Below, piece after piece: positions 1 through 6,527 of a stretch of DNA of 19,556 nt; the first letter of the stretch is position 1, and every line of letters begins with the position of its first letter. Both the position numbers and the translations under genes were made by a program. Location of the stretch: positions 1-19,556 of the forward strand of contig CALFYL010000102.1 of NCBI GenBank assembly GCA_937952135.1. Reading direction: 5' to 3'. The notes under the pieces are model-generated. The model searched no databases, had not been told where the DNA came from, and saw nothing but the letters and a program-made list of their open reading frames with translations. The stretch comes from an uncultured Planctomycetia bacterium. Lineage in GTDB: Bacteria; Planctomycetota; UBA1135; GCA-002686595.

Positions 1-53
1 CCGCAACCACCGGCGTGACAGGCCGGTACTCTAACCAATTGAGCTACGTCCCC
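1..53 (-). tRNA. tRNA-Asp (GTC), 5' part, cut by window edge
   Basis: Reading the minus strand from position 53 gives a 7-base acceptor arm (GGGGACG), the TA spacer, a D arm starting GCTC with the usual GGTTA loop, and an anticodon arm with stem CCGGC/GCCGG around the loop CTGTCAC. The anticodon is GTC (plus-strand gac at 17-19), so it carries aspartate. The window ends inside the variable/T-arm region, so the T loop and the 3' acceptor strand cannot be seen. A good sigma70-type promoter lies just upstream at 70-98, which supports independent transcription from this strand. The identity is seen directly in the sequence; only completeness is unknown. Confidence 0.93.
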
Positions 54-69
54 GCGCTTTGGGGCGGGG

Positions 70-98
70 ATGATAGCGGTGCGGAACGGACTCGTAAA
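70..98 (-). promoter_or_regulatory. Probable promoter of tRNA-Asp
   Basis: On the minus strand there is a -35-like TTTACG (93-98, 4 of 6 matches to TTGACA), a 17-base spacer and a -10-like TATCAT (70-75, 5 of 6 matches to TATAAT). Transcription would start near position 63, about 10 bases before the mature tRNA 5' end at 53, which is typical spacing for a bacterial tRNA gene. The AT-rich boxes stand out in this GC-rich DNA. Not experimentally shown. Confidence 0.6.
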
Positions 99-116
99 GG
101 GGGCGCTTCGGGAGCT

Positions 117-2738
117 TCAACCCGTGCGAACGGCCGCCACGGCGTTGCCCCGGTTCATGCGCCAGATCGGGTAGAGCCCGGCCAGAAGCGCCACCGCGAT
201 CGCCCCGCCCCAGCCGGCGACGAACCACCATCCCGGGCCCGCGTCCGGCAGCGGCAGGCCGGAGATCACGCGGAGCGCGCGCACGATCACCGGCGTGAGG
301 CCCGCGCCGATGGCGGCGCCCAGACCGCCGCCGATCGCGCCGACGATCAGGCTCTCGAGCAGCACGTGCCCGGCGATCTGGGAGCGCGTCGTGCCGAGCG
401 CTTTGAGCACGCCGAGCTCCTTCGCCCGCTCGAGCGCCGAGAGCAGTTGTCCGTTGAGCACGCCGAGGCCGGCGAGCAGCACCGTGAGCGCGATGATGAT
501 GTCGAACAGCACGAAGTCGCGCGCAATGTCGGTCGAATGCCAGTCGTAGAGGTAGGCGCCGCTCTCGATCACGCCCTGGCCCGCGCGCGGTGCGACGCCG
601 AGCGCCGTCCGCACGATGGCCTCGGCCTCGCCTTGGTCGAAGCCGTCCTCGAAGCGCACCGCGAAGGTGCTGAGCGTGTCGGTCTCGAGGCAGAAGAGCT
701 GCTTCAGCCAGCGGTCGCTAACCACGCCGTAGAGGCGCTCGTCGGGCCGCGGGAAGTAGCCGTACGCGTCGCTGATCGCCACGACGGGGAAGCTCTCCAC
801 CTTGCCGCCGGGCGTGTCGACGTGGACCGCATCTCCGAGCTTGTAGTTGCGGTGCTTCGCGACGCGCCGCGAGAGGATCACGCCCTTGCCGTCGCGCAGC
901 TTCGCGAGCAGCGTCGGATCGTCCTTGCACGGGCCGTAGCGCGCGAGCTCGTCCTCCTTCATGCCGATGAGCAGGAACGGCGAGTACGTGCGCGACTCGT
1001 TCGGCTCCAGGCCGATGACCTCGGGGTACTCGGCGAATTTCGCCTTCAACTCGCCGAAGCTCAGCGGCTCGATCTGGCGCACGTAGACCTTGTCGCGGAA
1101 CGCCTCGGCGCTCCACACCTCGATCTCCGCGCTGAGGGCCCCGGTCATGCCGTGCAGGCCGACGAACCCCGCGGTCACGAGCGCGAGCCCGGCCACGCCG
1201 CCCGCCACGCGCGCCGGTCCGTTGCGGATCGCGCGCGCCGCGAGCTGGCCCGCGAGCGGCCACGCGCGCTCGAAGGGCCGCGTGAGCTTGTCGCACACCC
1301 ACGCGATCACGCTGGGCGCGATGAGCGGCGCCGCGACGAGCATCGCGAGCACCGCCATGCCGAGCAGGATCACGCCGACGAGTTCGCTCTCCTGCTCGCC
1401 GATCACGGGCACGACCCCGAAGTACACGCCGGGGATCACCAGCGCGAGCAGCACGGCGGTGAGCAATTGGAAGCCGCGCGAGGACTTCTTGGGAGCGCCG
1501 AGCTCTTCGCCGCGCAGCGCCGCGACGGCGTTCGTGTTGTGCGCCTTCGCGAGCGGGTACACCGAACCGACCAGCGCGATCGCGACCCCCGCGCCCACGA
1601 GCGGACCGACGACCGGCCACGGCACTTCGAAAACCTGCCGCAGCACGTACGGATCGACCCCGCCGATGCCGACGGTCGTGATGCTCCAGCGCAGCAGACG
1701 CCACGCGAGCCCGACCCCCGCGACGAGCCCGATCAGGCCGCCGGCGCCGGCGACGAGCACGGCTTCGGTGAAGAACACGCGCGCCACCTGGGCGCGCGAC
1801 GTGCCGAGGGCGTGCAGGATCCCGACTTCGCGCAAGCGCTCGACGAGCGACATCGAGAGCGAGTGGAAGATGACGAACAGGCCGAGCACGAGCGCCATGA
1901 GGCCCGCGAAGCGCACGCCGTTGCGGAAGGCGCGCTCGTCGGCGGCCTGGCCGATGATCACGCTCTTCTTGAGGTCGTAGCTCCAGGCCTCGCCGAGGTT
2001 CGCCTGTAGCGTCTCGAGGTTGACCGTTGCGTCGCGCTTGATCCAGTAACGCGGATCGACGTGGGTTCCGACGTACATCTCGCGCGCCACGGCGAAGTCG
2101 ATGAGCACGACGTCGCCCCCGCCCTTGCGGCCGATGCCTTCGCGCCCCATAACGCCGACGACCTCGAAAGCCGTCGGGTTCGGCTTGGCGGCGACGTCGC
2201 GCTCGGCGGTTTTCCATTCGCCGTCCACGCAGTCGCGCGCGGGCGCGCGGCGCGGCGGCGCGAGCAGCAGGCGCGAGCCGGGCTCGAGCTTCAGCTCGTC
2301 GGCCAGGCGCTCGCCGATCAACACTTCGTGGGCGCCCGCCCGCGGCGCGAGGTCGCGGCCGCGCGCCACGAAGTAGCCGCCGAGCTCGCGCGAGCTCTCC
2401 GGGTCCATCGCGATCAGCGCCACGCGCGTCTGCTTGCCACCGATGGACTCGCCGGCCCACAGCGCGGCTTGCGACTGGAACGCGGCGCTCACATCCGCGA
2501 CACCCTTGACCGCCGTCAGCTCCTTGCGCGCGTCCTTGACCGCGCGGCTCGGACTGACCTCGATCTCCGCGCGCCAGTCCGGATCGTCGGAGTGCGAGCG
2601 CACGCGGAGCGTGTTGTGGTCGAGCGTGAAGATCCCGACGACGGTGGCGATGCCCACCGCGATACCGAGGATCGAGAACAGCGTGCGGCCGGGCCTCTGA
2701 AGGAGGCTCCGGCGCGCGATCGTCGCGGCCAGTCCCAT
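117..2738 (-). CDS. FtsX/MacB-type ABC transporter permease, 873 aa
   Basis: Inner-membrane permease of the type VII (MacB/LolCDE/YbbP-like) exporter family, which couples cytoplasmic ATP hydrolysis to movement of substrates, often lipids, lipoproteins or peptides, on the periplasmic side. An N-terminal membrane helix (about 18-38) is followed by a periplasmic MacB_PCD-like region (about 48-270) and a first FtsX domain (about 272-400) carrying the coupling segment with 'LREVGILHALGTSRAQV'. A central set of helices follows (about 423-530), then a second periplasmic region (about 535-740) and a second FtsX domain (740-873) with the matching segment 'AKELGVLKALGTTRSQI'. The duplicated plan and length suit the roughly 10-helix single-chain permeases rather than 4-helix MacB. 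It lies 37 bases downstream of the thioredoxin lipoprotein gene, and its likely ATPase is at 4175-4918. The substrate is unknown. The ATG at 2738 begins right before the conserved N-terminal helix. Confidence 0.9.
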   Translation of the reverse strand: MGLAATIARRSLLQRPGRTLFSILGIAVGIATVVGIFTLDHNTLRVRSHSDDPDWRAEIEVSPSRAVKDARKELTAVKGVADVSAAFQSQAALWAGESIGGKQTRVALIAMDPESSRELGGYFVARGRDLAPRAGAHEVLIGERLADELKLEPGSRLLLAPPRRAPARDCVDGEWKTAERDVAAKPNPTAFEVVGVMGREGIGRKGGGDVVLIDFAVAREMYVGTHVDPRYWIKRDATVNLETLQANLGEAWSYDLKKSVIIGQAADERAFRNGVRFAGLMALVLGLFVIFHSLSMSLVERLREVGILHALGTSRAQVARVFFTEAVLVAGAGGLIGLVAGVGLAWRLLRWSITTVGIGGVDPYVLRQVFEVPWPVVGPLVGAGVAIALVGSVYPLAKAHNTNAVAALRGEELGAPKKSSRGFQLLTAVLLALVIPGVYFGVVPVIGEQESELVGVILLGMAVLAMLVAAPLIAPSVIAWVCDKLTRPFERAWPLAGQLAARAIRNGPARVAGGVAGLALVTAGFVGLHGMTGALSAEIEVWSAEAFRDKVYVRQIEPLSFGELKAKFAEYPEVIGLEPNESRTYSPFLLIGMKEDELARYGPCKDDPTLLAKLRDGKGVILSRRVAKHRNYKLGDAVHVDTPGGKVESFPVVAISDAYGYFPRPDERLYGVVSDRWLKQLFCLETDTLSTFAVRFEDGFDQGEAEAIVRTALGVAPRAGQGVIESGAYLYDWHSTDIARDFVLFDIIIALTVLLAGLGVLNGQLLSALERAKELGVLKALGTTRSQIAGHVLLESLIVGAIGGGLGAAIGAGLTPVIVRALRVISGLPLPDAGPGWWFVAGWGGAIAVALLAGLYPIWRMNRGNAVAAVRTG

Positions 2739-2775
2739 AGGGTGCGTTCTGCGTGGAGAAACCCGCCGCGCGCGA

Positions 2776-3327
2776 TCAGCCGCCCAAGGCGGCTCGCATC
2801 AGCTCGGCGAAGCGTGCTTTGTTCGTCGGACCGTCTTCGCGGTCGACGATGTTGCCCTGGCGATCGAAGGCCAAGGTCACGGGGATGTGGCCGGGCAGGT
2901 CGAAGCGCTCGTTGATGGGATCGAGCTCGCCTTCGAACACCAGCACCGGTGCGCCGATGCCGCGCTTCTCCGCGAACGTGCGCACCCGGGGCACGATCGT
3001 GTCAGCGTTGGCTTCGGGGATCTGCAGGTCGTAACTGACGAGCAGCAGCACGAGGTCGTCGCTGCGAGCTTCGCGCTCGGCGGCGATCAGGTCGGGCAGC
3101 TCCTCGACACACGGCGCGCACCACATGGCCCAGAAATTCATGACGACGGCGCGCCCGCGATGACTCGCGAGCACGCCGTCGAGTTTGGCGAGGTCAACTA
3201 CCTCGACGTTCGCGGCCTGGACCTGCGTCGCGCTGCCCCCCGCCGCTCCGCCGCTGGGATCGCCTGCATCGCCGCAGGCAGTCAGGATCAGGAGCAGGCC
3301 CGAGATGGCGGCAGTGCGCAGGTTCAT
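2776..3327 (-). CDS. TlpA/ResA-like thioredoxin lipoprotein, 183 aa
   Basis: Predicted membrane-anchored thiol-disulfide protein of the TlpA/ResA type, working outside the cytoplasm. The N-terminus is a lipoprotein signal: a hydrophobic stretch (6-17) ends in the lipobox LTAC, with Cys18 as the lipidated residue, followed by a Gly/Ser/Ala-rich linker (19-38). The thioredoxin fold follows, with the active site WCAPC (69-73, Cys70 and Cys73) in 'NFWAMWCAPCVEELP' and the cis-proline loop at about 147-150 (GHIPVT). Such proteins reduce disulfides of partner proteins, for example in cytochrome c maturation, or have other redox roles; the partner here is unknown. The start is only 6 bases after the stop of the upstream redoxin gene, with a GGGAG-like stretch overlapping that gene's end, so the two are very probably co-transcribed. 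The permease gene follows after 37 bases. Confidence 0.9.
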   Translation of the reverse strand: MNLRTAAISGLLLILTACGDAGDPSGGAAGGSATQVQAANVEVVDLAKLDGVLASHRGRAVVMNFWAMWCAPCVEELPDLIAAEREARSDDLVLLLVSYDLQIPEANADTIVPRVRTFAEKRGIGAPVLVFEGELDPINERFDLPGHIPVTLAFDRQGNIVDREDGPTNKARFAELMRAALGG

Positions 3328-3333
3328 CGAGCT

Positions 3334-4014
3334 TCAGCTCCCGGCAGCAACGCGCTTGATCGAACAGCCGTAGTGCTTGCTCGTGTTGACTTTGACTTCC
3401 TTGCCCTCGAGCGTGGCTTCGACCGCGTCGCGAACGTACTGCTTGGCCTCTTCGCCCTTGTCGCCCTTCGGGTCGTCGTCGAGACCGCCCGCGTAAACGA
3501 GCTTGCCCTTCGGATCGATCACGAAGCAGTGCGGGGTCGACTTCGCCGCGAACATGTCCGCCACCTTGTTGCCGTGGTCGACGAACACGCGCATCGAGAT
3601 CTCCTTCTTCTTCAGGTGATCGCGGATCGGCTGGTAGAAGGCGTTGTCCGAGGGCGGCGTCGTTCCGATCTCGGTCGAGTTCGAGTTGATCGCGAGCGTG
3701 ACGACGTTCTTGTCCTTCCAGGCCTTCTCGAGCGCGGCCACCTTCGGGTCAGCCACCTTCTCGTAGGGGCAGTCCTTCGACCAGAAGTGGATGAACACGA
3801 CCTTGCCGCGCAGTTCCTTCAGCGTGATCGACTTGCCGTCGATGTCCTTGAGGGTGATGTTCTCGTCGACCGTGTCGCCGAGCTTGTAGGCTTCGCTTCG
3901 TTCCGCTTGCGCCGCGGCGGGACGAGCTTCCTTGTCCTTGCCGCCTTCCTGCGCAACGAGGGGAAGCACCGAGAGACCGCCGACAGCGGCCACGCACAGC
4001 ATCCATGCCTTCAT
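3334..4014 (-). CDS. Secreted PRX_like1-type redoxin (AhpC/TSA family), 226 aa
   Basis: A signal peptide (about 1-21, cleavage after LPLVA) precedes a thioredoxin-fold domain of the AhpC/TSA superfamily. The active-site segment 'FWSKDCPYEK' (77-86) holds one cysteine, Cys82, in a CPY context. The cis-proline loop is TPHCF (160-164), followed by 'VIDPKGKLVYAGGLDDD', and the C-terminus has GCSIK (216-220). The CPY motif, the 'KLVY.G..DD' strand and the terminal GCSIK are hallmarks of the peroxiredoxin-like PRX_like1 group, whose physiological role is poorly known. Cys163 and Cys217 could act as resolving residues. A clear Shine-Dalgarno GGAG lies 6 bases before the ATG, which supports this start. 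It heads a tight pair with the TlpA-like lipoprotein gene (6-base gap). A possible promoter -10 is at 4084-4089. Confidence 0.87.
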   Translation of the reverse strand: MKAWMLCVAAVGGLSVLPLVAQEGGKDKEARPAAAQAERSEAYKLGDTVDENITLKDIDGKSITLKELRGKVVFIHFWSKDCPYEKVADPKVAALEKAWKDKNVVTLAINSNSTEIGTTPPSDNAFYQPIRDHLKKKEISMRVFVDHGNKVADMFAAKSTPHCFVIDPKGKLVYAGGLDDDPKGDKGEEAKQYVRDAVEATLEGKEVKVNTSKHYGCSIKRVAAGS

Positions 4015-4083
4015 GAGATTCTCCGAGGAGTGTTGAGGCTTGAGTTACGACTGGCGAGAGACCCGCGGTCTCCCGAGCGCGTG

Positions 4084-4089
4084 AGTATA
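4084..4089 (-). promoter_or_regulatory. Candidate -10 box for the redoxin gene
   Basis: The minus strand reads TATACT here, 5 of 6 matches to the sigma70 -10 consensus, in the 160-base gap between the ABC ATPase stop (4175) and the redoxin start (4014). It would give a leader of about 60 bases. No good -35 hexamer sits 17 bases upstream, so an extended or activator-dependent promoter would be needed. Chance occurrence is possible. Confidence 0.35.
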
Positions 4090-4174
4090 GGCGCCAAGCC
4101 GTCCCACCCAGCTAACACGTGCGTGATCCACCCACGCACTTCCCTCATCCCATCCACGAGCATTCGGAGGCGCT

Positions 4175-4918
4175 TCAGATGTGGAGCGCCGCCAACTGTT
4201 CGTGGATGCGTTCCACGGTCAGTCCCGGGCCTTTCAAGGCGTGCACTTGGTCCAATGCGCCGTCGACCAGGAACAGCACGCGGTCCGCAAAAGTTGCGTC
4301 GCGCGGATTGTGCGTGACGAGCACGACCGTCTTGCGGTCCGAGTCGCAGATCTTCCGCAGCAGCGCCATCACTTCGGCGCCGGCCTTCTGCGAGAGATTG
4401 CCGGTGGGTTCGTCGCACAGGAGCAGCGGCTGGCCGCCCGCGAGCGCGCGCGCGATCGACGTGCGCTGCATCTCGCCGCCCGAGAGCTGGTGCGGGAACT
4501 GATGCTCCTTGCCGTCGAGACCCAGGCGCGCGAGCAGGCCGCGAATCGTCTCGCCGTGGTCGCTCGGATGCAGCCCTTGGATCGCGAGCGGGAGCCCGAC
4601 GTTCTCCACCAGATTCAAATTGGGCATCAAGTTGAAGAACTGAAACACATAGCCGATCTGCGCGCGGCGCAGCAGCGTGCGATCGCCCTCCGACAGGTCC
4701 TTGAGGTTCTTGCCAGCGAGCTTGATCGAGCCCGCGGTCGGCGAGTCGAGTCCCGACAACATGTGCAGCAGCGTCGACTTGCCGGAACCGCTCGGCCCCA
4801 TGATGCAGACGAATTCGCCCTCTTCGACTGCGAAGCTGACGTCGCGCAGGACCGGCGCCGCGCCCTCGCGGCGATCGAAGAACTTGTAGAGCTCGCGGAC
4901 TTCTAGGATCGGAGGCAT
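4175..4918 (-). CDS. LolD/MacB-type ABC transporter ATPase, 247 aa
   Basis: Cytoplasmic nucleotide-binding subunit of an FtsX-type exporter. All ATPase motifs are intact: Walker A GPSGSGKS (41-48), Q-loop Gln93 in 'VFQFFNLMPNLNLVENV' (the pattern typical of the LolD/MacB/FtsE group), signature LSGGEMQR (145-152), Walker B 'LLLCDEP' (about 165-171), D-loop GNLSQK, and switch His203 in 'VTHN'. The open frame extends far upstream, but the ATG at 4918 gives the standard 'ILEVRELYKFF' N-terminus and normal family length. The extension is an antisense shadow of the SGNH gene. The matching permease is probably the one at 117-2738, with two redox genes between them. An 8-bp inverted repeat (4944-4969) lies in its upstream region. 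No obvious Shine-Dalgarno is seen. Confidence 0.93.
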   Translation of the reverse strand: MPPILEVRELYKFFDRREGAAPVLRDVSFAVEEGEFVCIMGPSGSGKSTLLHMLSGLDSPTAGSIKLAGKNLKDLSEGDRTLLRRAQIGYVFQFFNLMPNLNLVENVGLPLAIQGLHPSDHGETIRGLLARLGLDGKEHQFPHQLSGGEMQRTSIARALAGGQPLLLCDEPTGNLSQKAGAEVMALLRKICDSDRKTVVLVTHNPRDATFADRVLFLVDGALDQVHALKGPGLTVERIHEQLAALHI

Positions 4919-4943
4919 GGAGCGGCGCAGGGGGGCTTCGTGC

Positions 4944-4969
4944 GGAGCGGAGCGCGAGTATTCCGCTCC
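4944..4969. repeat. 8-bp perfect inverted repeat in divergent intergenic region
   Basis: Arms GGAGCGGA (4944-4951) and TCCGCTCC (4962-4969) are exact reverse complements around a 10-base centre. The repeat sits 26-51 bases before the ABC ATPase start (4918), in the 174-base gap that also precedes the SGNH gene. It could be an operator for a dimeric regulator or a leader hairpin. On the minus strand the centre contains AATACT, a 4-of-6 match to a -10 box (4957-4962). In GC-rich DNA an 8-bp repeat may also be chance. Confidence 0.35.
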
Positions 4970-5092
4970 CGCCGCGCCGGGGCCAGCACCATCTAGGGCG
5001 CGCGGAGCGAGTCGACGCGCCGTCGGCGCGAACGCCCGCTCGCTCGTTCGACTTTCCGCCAACGGAGCGCTCGGTGGCGGCATGGCCTGCGC

Positions 5093-6517
5093 GTGGCGTC
5101 GCAGCGAAGCTCGCACGAAAGCTCGAAGCATCGATGGAACGGCCGACGCAAGCTCGGCGCGTGCGCGCTGGCGTCGTTGATCGGCCTGCTGGTCGCGGAA
5201 GTCGCGGTGCGCGTGTGGGCGCCGCGAATCGAGGCGCGCCCGCGCTATGCGGGCGAGGTGCTGAGCGCGACGCAGGGCGCCGCCGGCACGCGGCGTTTGA
5301 TCCCGGGCTCGACGCTCGAGATCCGTCTCGGGGCGCCGGAGGACGAACGCGTCGTCCTCCATCGCGTCGGGCCCCACGGCTGGCGCGGCAAACCCTTCGC
5401 ACCCCGCAAGCCCGAAGGCGCCGTGCGCATCGGGTGCGTCGGCGATTCGAACGTCTTCGGCTGGGGTGTCGGCGACGACGACACCTGGCCGGCGCGATTG
5501 GAGCGCGAGCTCAACTCGCGCAGCAGCGCGCCGAACGTCGAAGTGCTGAACCTCGGCGTGCCCAACCTCGACGCCGAGGAGAAGGCGTGGCTCGTCGAGC
5601 ACCTCGCTTTCGAACTGGACTGCGATCTGCTCCTCGTCGCGCTGCACTTCGACGACTTCCTGCTCGACGGCATCGCTCCCGGAGCGCTCGCGGGCAACGC
5701 GCGCGCGCTCGCGCGGACCCAGCCGGGCCGACTGCCGTGGCTCGACAGCGTGCGTAAGAACCTGCGCGTCGTCGATGTCGTGATCGAGGGCTGGCGGCGG
5801 CGCATGCTCGCGAGCGCCTACGTGACGCCGAAACTCAACGCTTCGCGAGAGGGACGCCCGGCGCGGCGGCGCGTCGAGGCGGCGCTGGAGCGGATGGCGC
5901 GGCTCGCGCGCGAGCGCGGAGTCGAAGTGCGCGCCCTGGTGCTTCCGATGCCCGTGCGGAAAGGAGCGGGCTGGGCGAGCGACGAGGTCGACGCGGTCCT
6001 GGCAGCGGCGGCGCGAGCAGCGGGAATCGTGACGCACGAGATCGGAGCGGAACTCGCGCAGCTCGGCGAGGAGCTGTGGGTTCATCCCCTCGACCAGCAC
6101 TTCAACGAGGCGGGCCACGCTGCGATCGCACGCGCGGTCGCGGAACGACTCGAACCGGCGAAGCTCCCAAGAAAGACGAGTGCGGGCGCGAGCTCGGAAG
6201 CGCCGCTAGAAGACCGTGTAGACGAAGGGCGCGACGACCGGCACGGCCTGGAGGAAGACGAACACGACGGCGGCCGGGAGCAGGATGCACAGCACGGGGA
6301 CCAGCCACCAGTACGGCCCGCGCCACAGCGCTCGAAGGAGCTCGAACGACGTGGCGACGCGGGTGCGAATACCGAGGAACGTCCGACGCATGGTGCTTCC
6401 CGTGAGAACGGTGGCGCCGCCCCCCATGCAGCCAAACCCGCGAGCGTTGGGTCTTTTTCTTCGCGCCGTCGCGGCTGGGAGAGTCCGACTCCGCCACCGA
6501 TGGGCCACGGCCGTTGA
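5093..6517 (+). CDS. SGNH/GDSL-family hydrolase, membrane-anchored; 3' extent uncertain
   Basis: Predicted serine esterase/acyl-ester hydrolase. A single N-terminal helix (about 21-42) anchors or exports it. Block I is 'CVGDSNVFGWGVGD', with GDSN at 117-120 and nucleophile Ser119. A block II-like 'LNLGVPNLD' lies at 152-160, a block III-like 'LVALHFDDF' at 181-189, and block V 'DQHFNEAGH' at 334-342 supplies the catalytic Asp334 and His336. The family domain ends near residue 355 (about 6160). The remaining roughly 115 residues are Arg/Glu/Gly-rich and lie antisense to the DUF5989 gene, so they look like frame overrun rather than a real domain. A stop (tag, 6207-6209) exists one base out of frame, exactly at the DUF5989 stop, so a frameshift or sequencing error near 6160-6205 is possible. 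The start chosen is GTG; upstream ATGs are out of frame. The substrate is unknown. Related genes in other genomes often neighbour DUF5989 and carbamoyltransferases. Confidence 0.8.
   Translation: MASQRSSHESSKHRWNGRRKLGACALASLIGLLVAEVAVRVWAPRIEARPRYAGEVLSATQGAAGTRRLIPGSTLEIRLGAPEDERVVLHRVGPHGWRGKPFAPRKPEGAVRIGCVGDSNVFGWGVGDDDTWPARLERELNSRSSAPNVEVLNLGVPNLDAEEKAWLVEHLAFELDCDLLLVALHFDDFLLDGIAPGALAGNARALARTQPGRLPWLDSVRKNLRVVDVVIEGWRRRMLASAYVTPKLNASREGRPARRRVEAALERMARLARERGVEVRALVLPMPVRKGAGWASDEVDAVLAAAARAAGIVTHEIGAELAQLGEELWVHPLDQHFNEAGHAAIARAVAERLEPAKLPRKTSAGASSEAPLEDRVDEGRDDRHGLEEDEHDGGREQDAQHGDQPPVRPAPQRSKELERRGDAGANTEERPTHGASRENGGAAPHAAKPASVGSFSSRRRGWESPTPPPMGHGR
6206..6391 (-). CDS. DUF5989-family small membrane protein, 61 aa
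   Basis: A short gene of 61 residues. A basic N-terminus 'MRRTFLGIRTR' is followed by 'FELLRALWRGPYWWLVPV', then one strong membrane helix (about 29-52) and the ending 'VAPFVYTVF'. This layout, an amphipathic 'ELW' segment, an aromatic WW before the helix and the 'APF.YT.F' end, matches my recollection of DUF5989, a family of about 50 residues that often lies beside carbamoyltransferase, SxtJ-type and SGNH genes. Its function is unknown; a membrane partner role is inferred. It is wholly antisense to the 3' extension of the SGNH frame and diverges from the methyltransferase gene. The ATG at 6391 gives family-like length; longer in-frame starts add an unconserved leader. Only a weak GGGAAG-like ribosome site is seen. 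Confidence 0.78.
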   Translation of the reverse strand: MRRTFLGIRTRVATSFELLRALWRGPYWWLVPVLCILLPAAVVFVFLQAVPVVAPFVYTVF

Positions 6518-6527
6518 ACCACCCTCG

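Noticed and set aside
15..2009. 664-codon open frame on the plus strand opposite the permease
   Set aside because: Charged, repetitive composition with no motif; the minus strand shows a coherent FtsX permease.
2887..4317. 476-codon plus-strand open frame across the redoxin genes
   Set aside because: It is antisense to two genes with clear signal peptides and thioredoxin motifs; its own translation is Arg/Val/Leu-rich and unrecognisable.
4919..6118. Upstream extension of the ABC ATPase frame to 647 codons
   Set aside because: The added part is antisense to the SGNH hydrolase and lacks family motifs; the ATG at 4918 gives the normal 247-residue ATPase.
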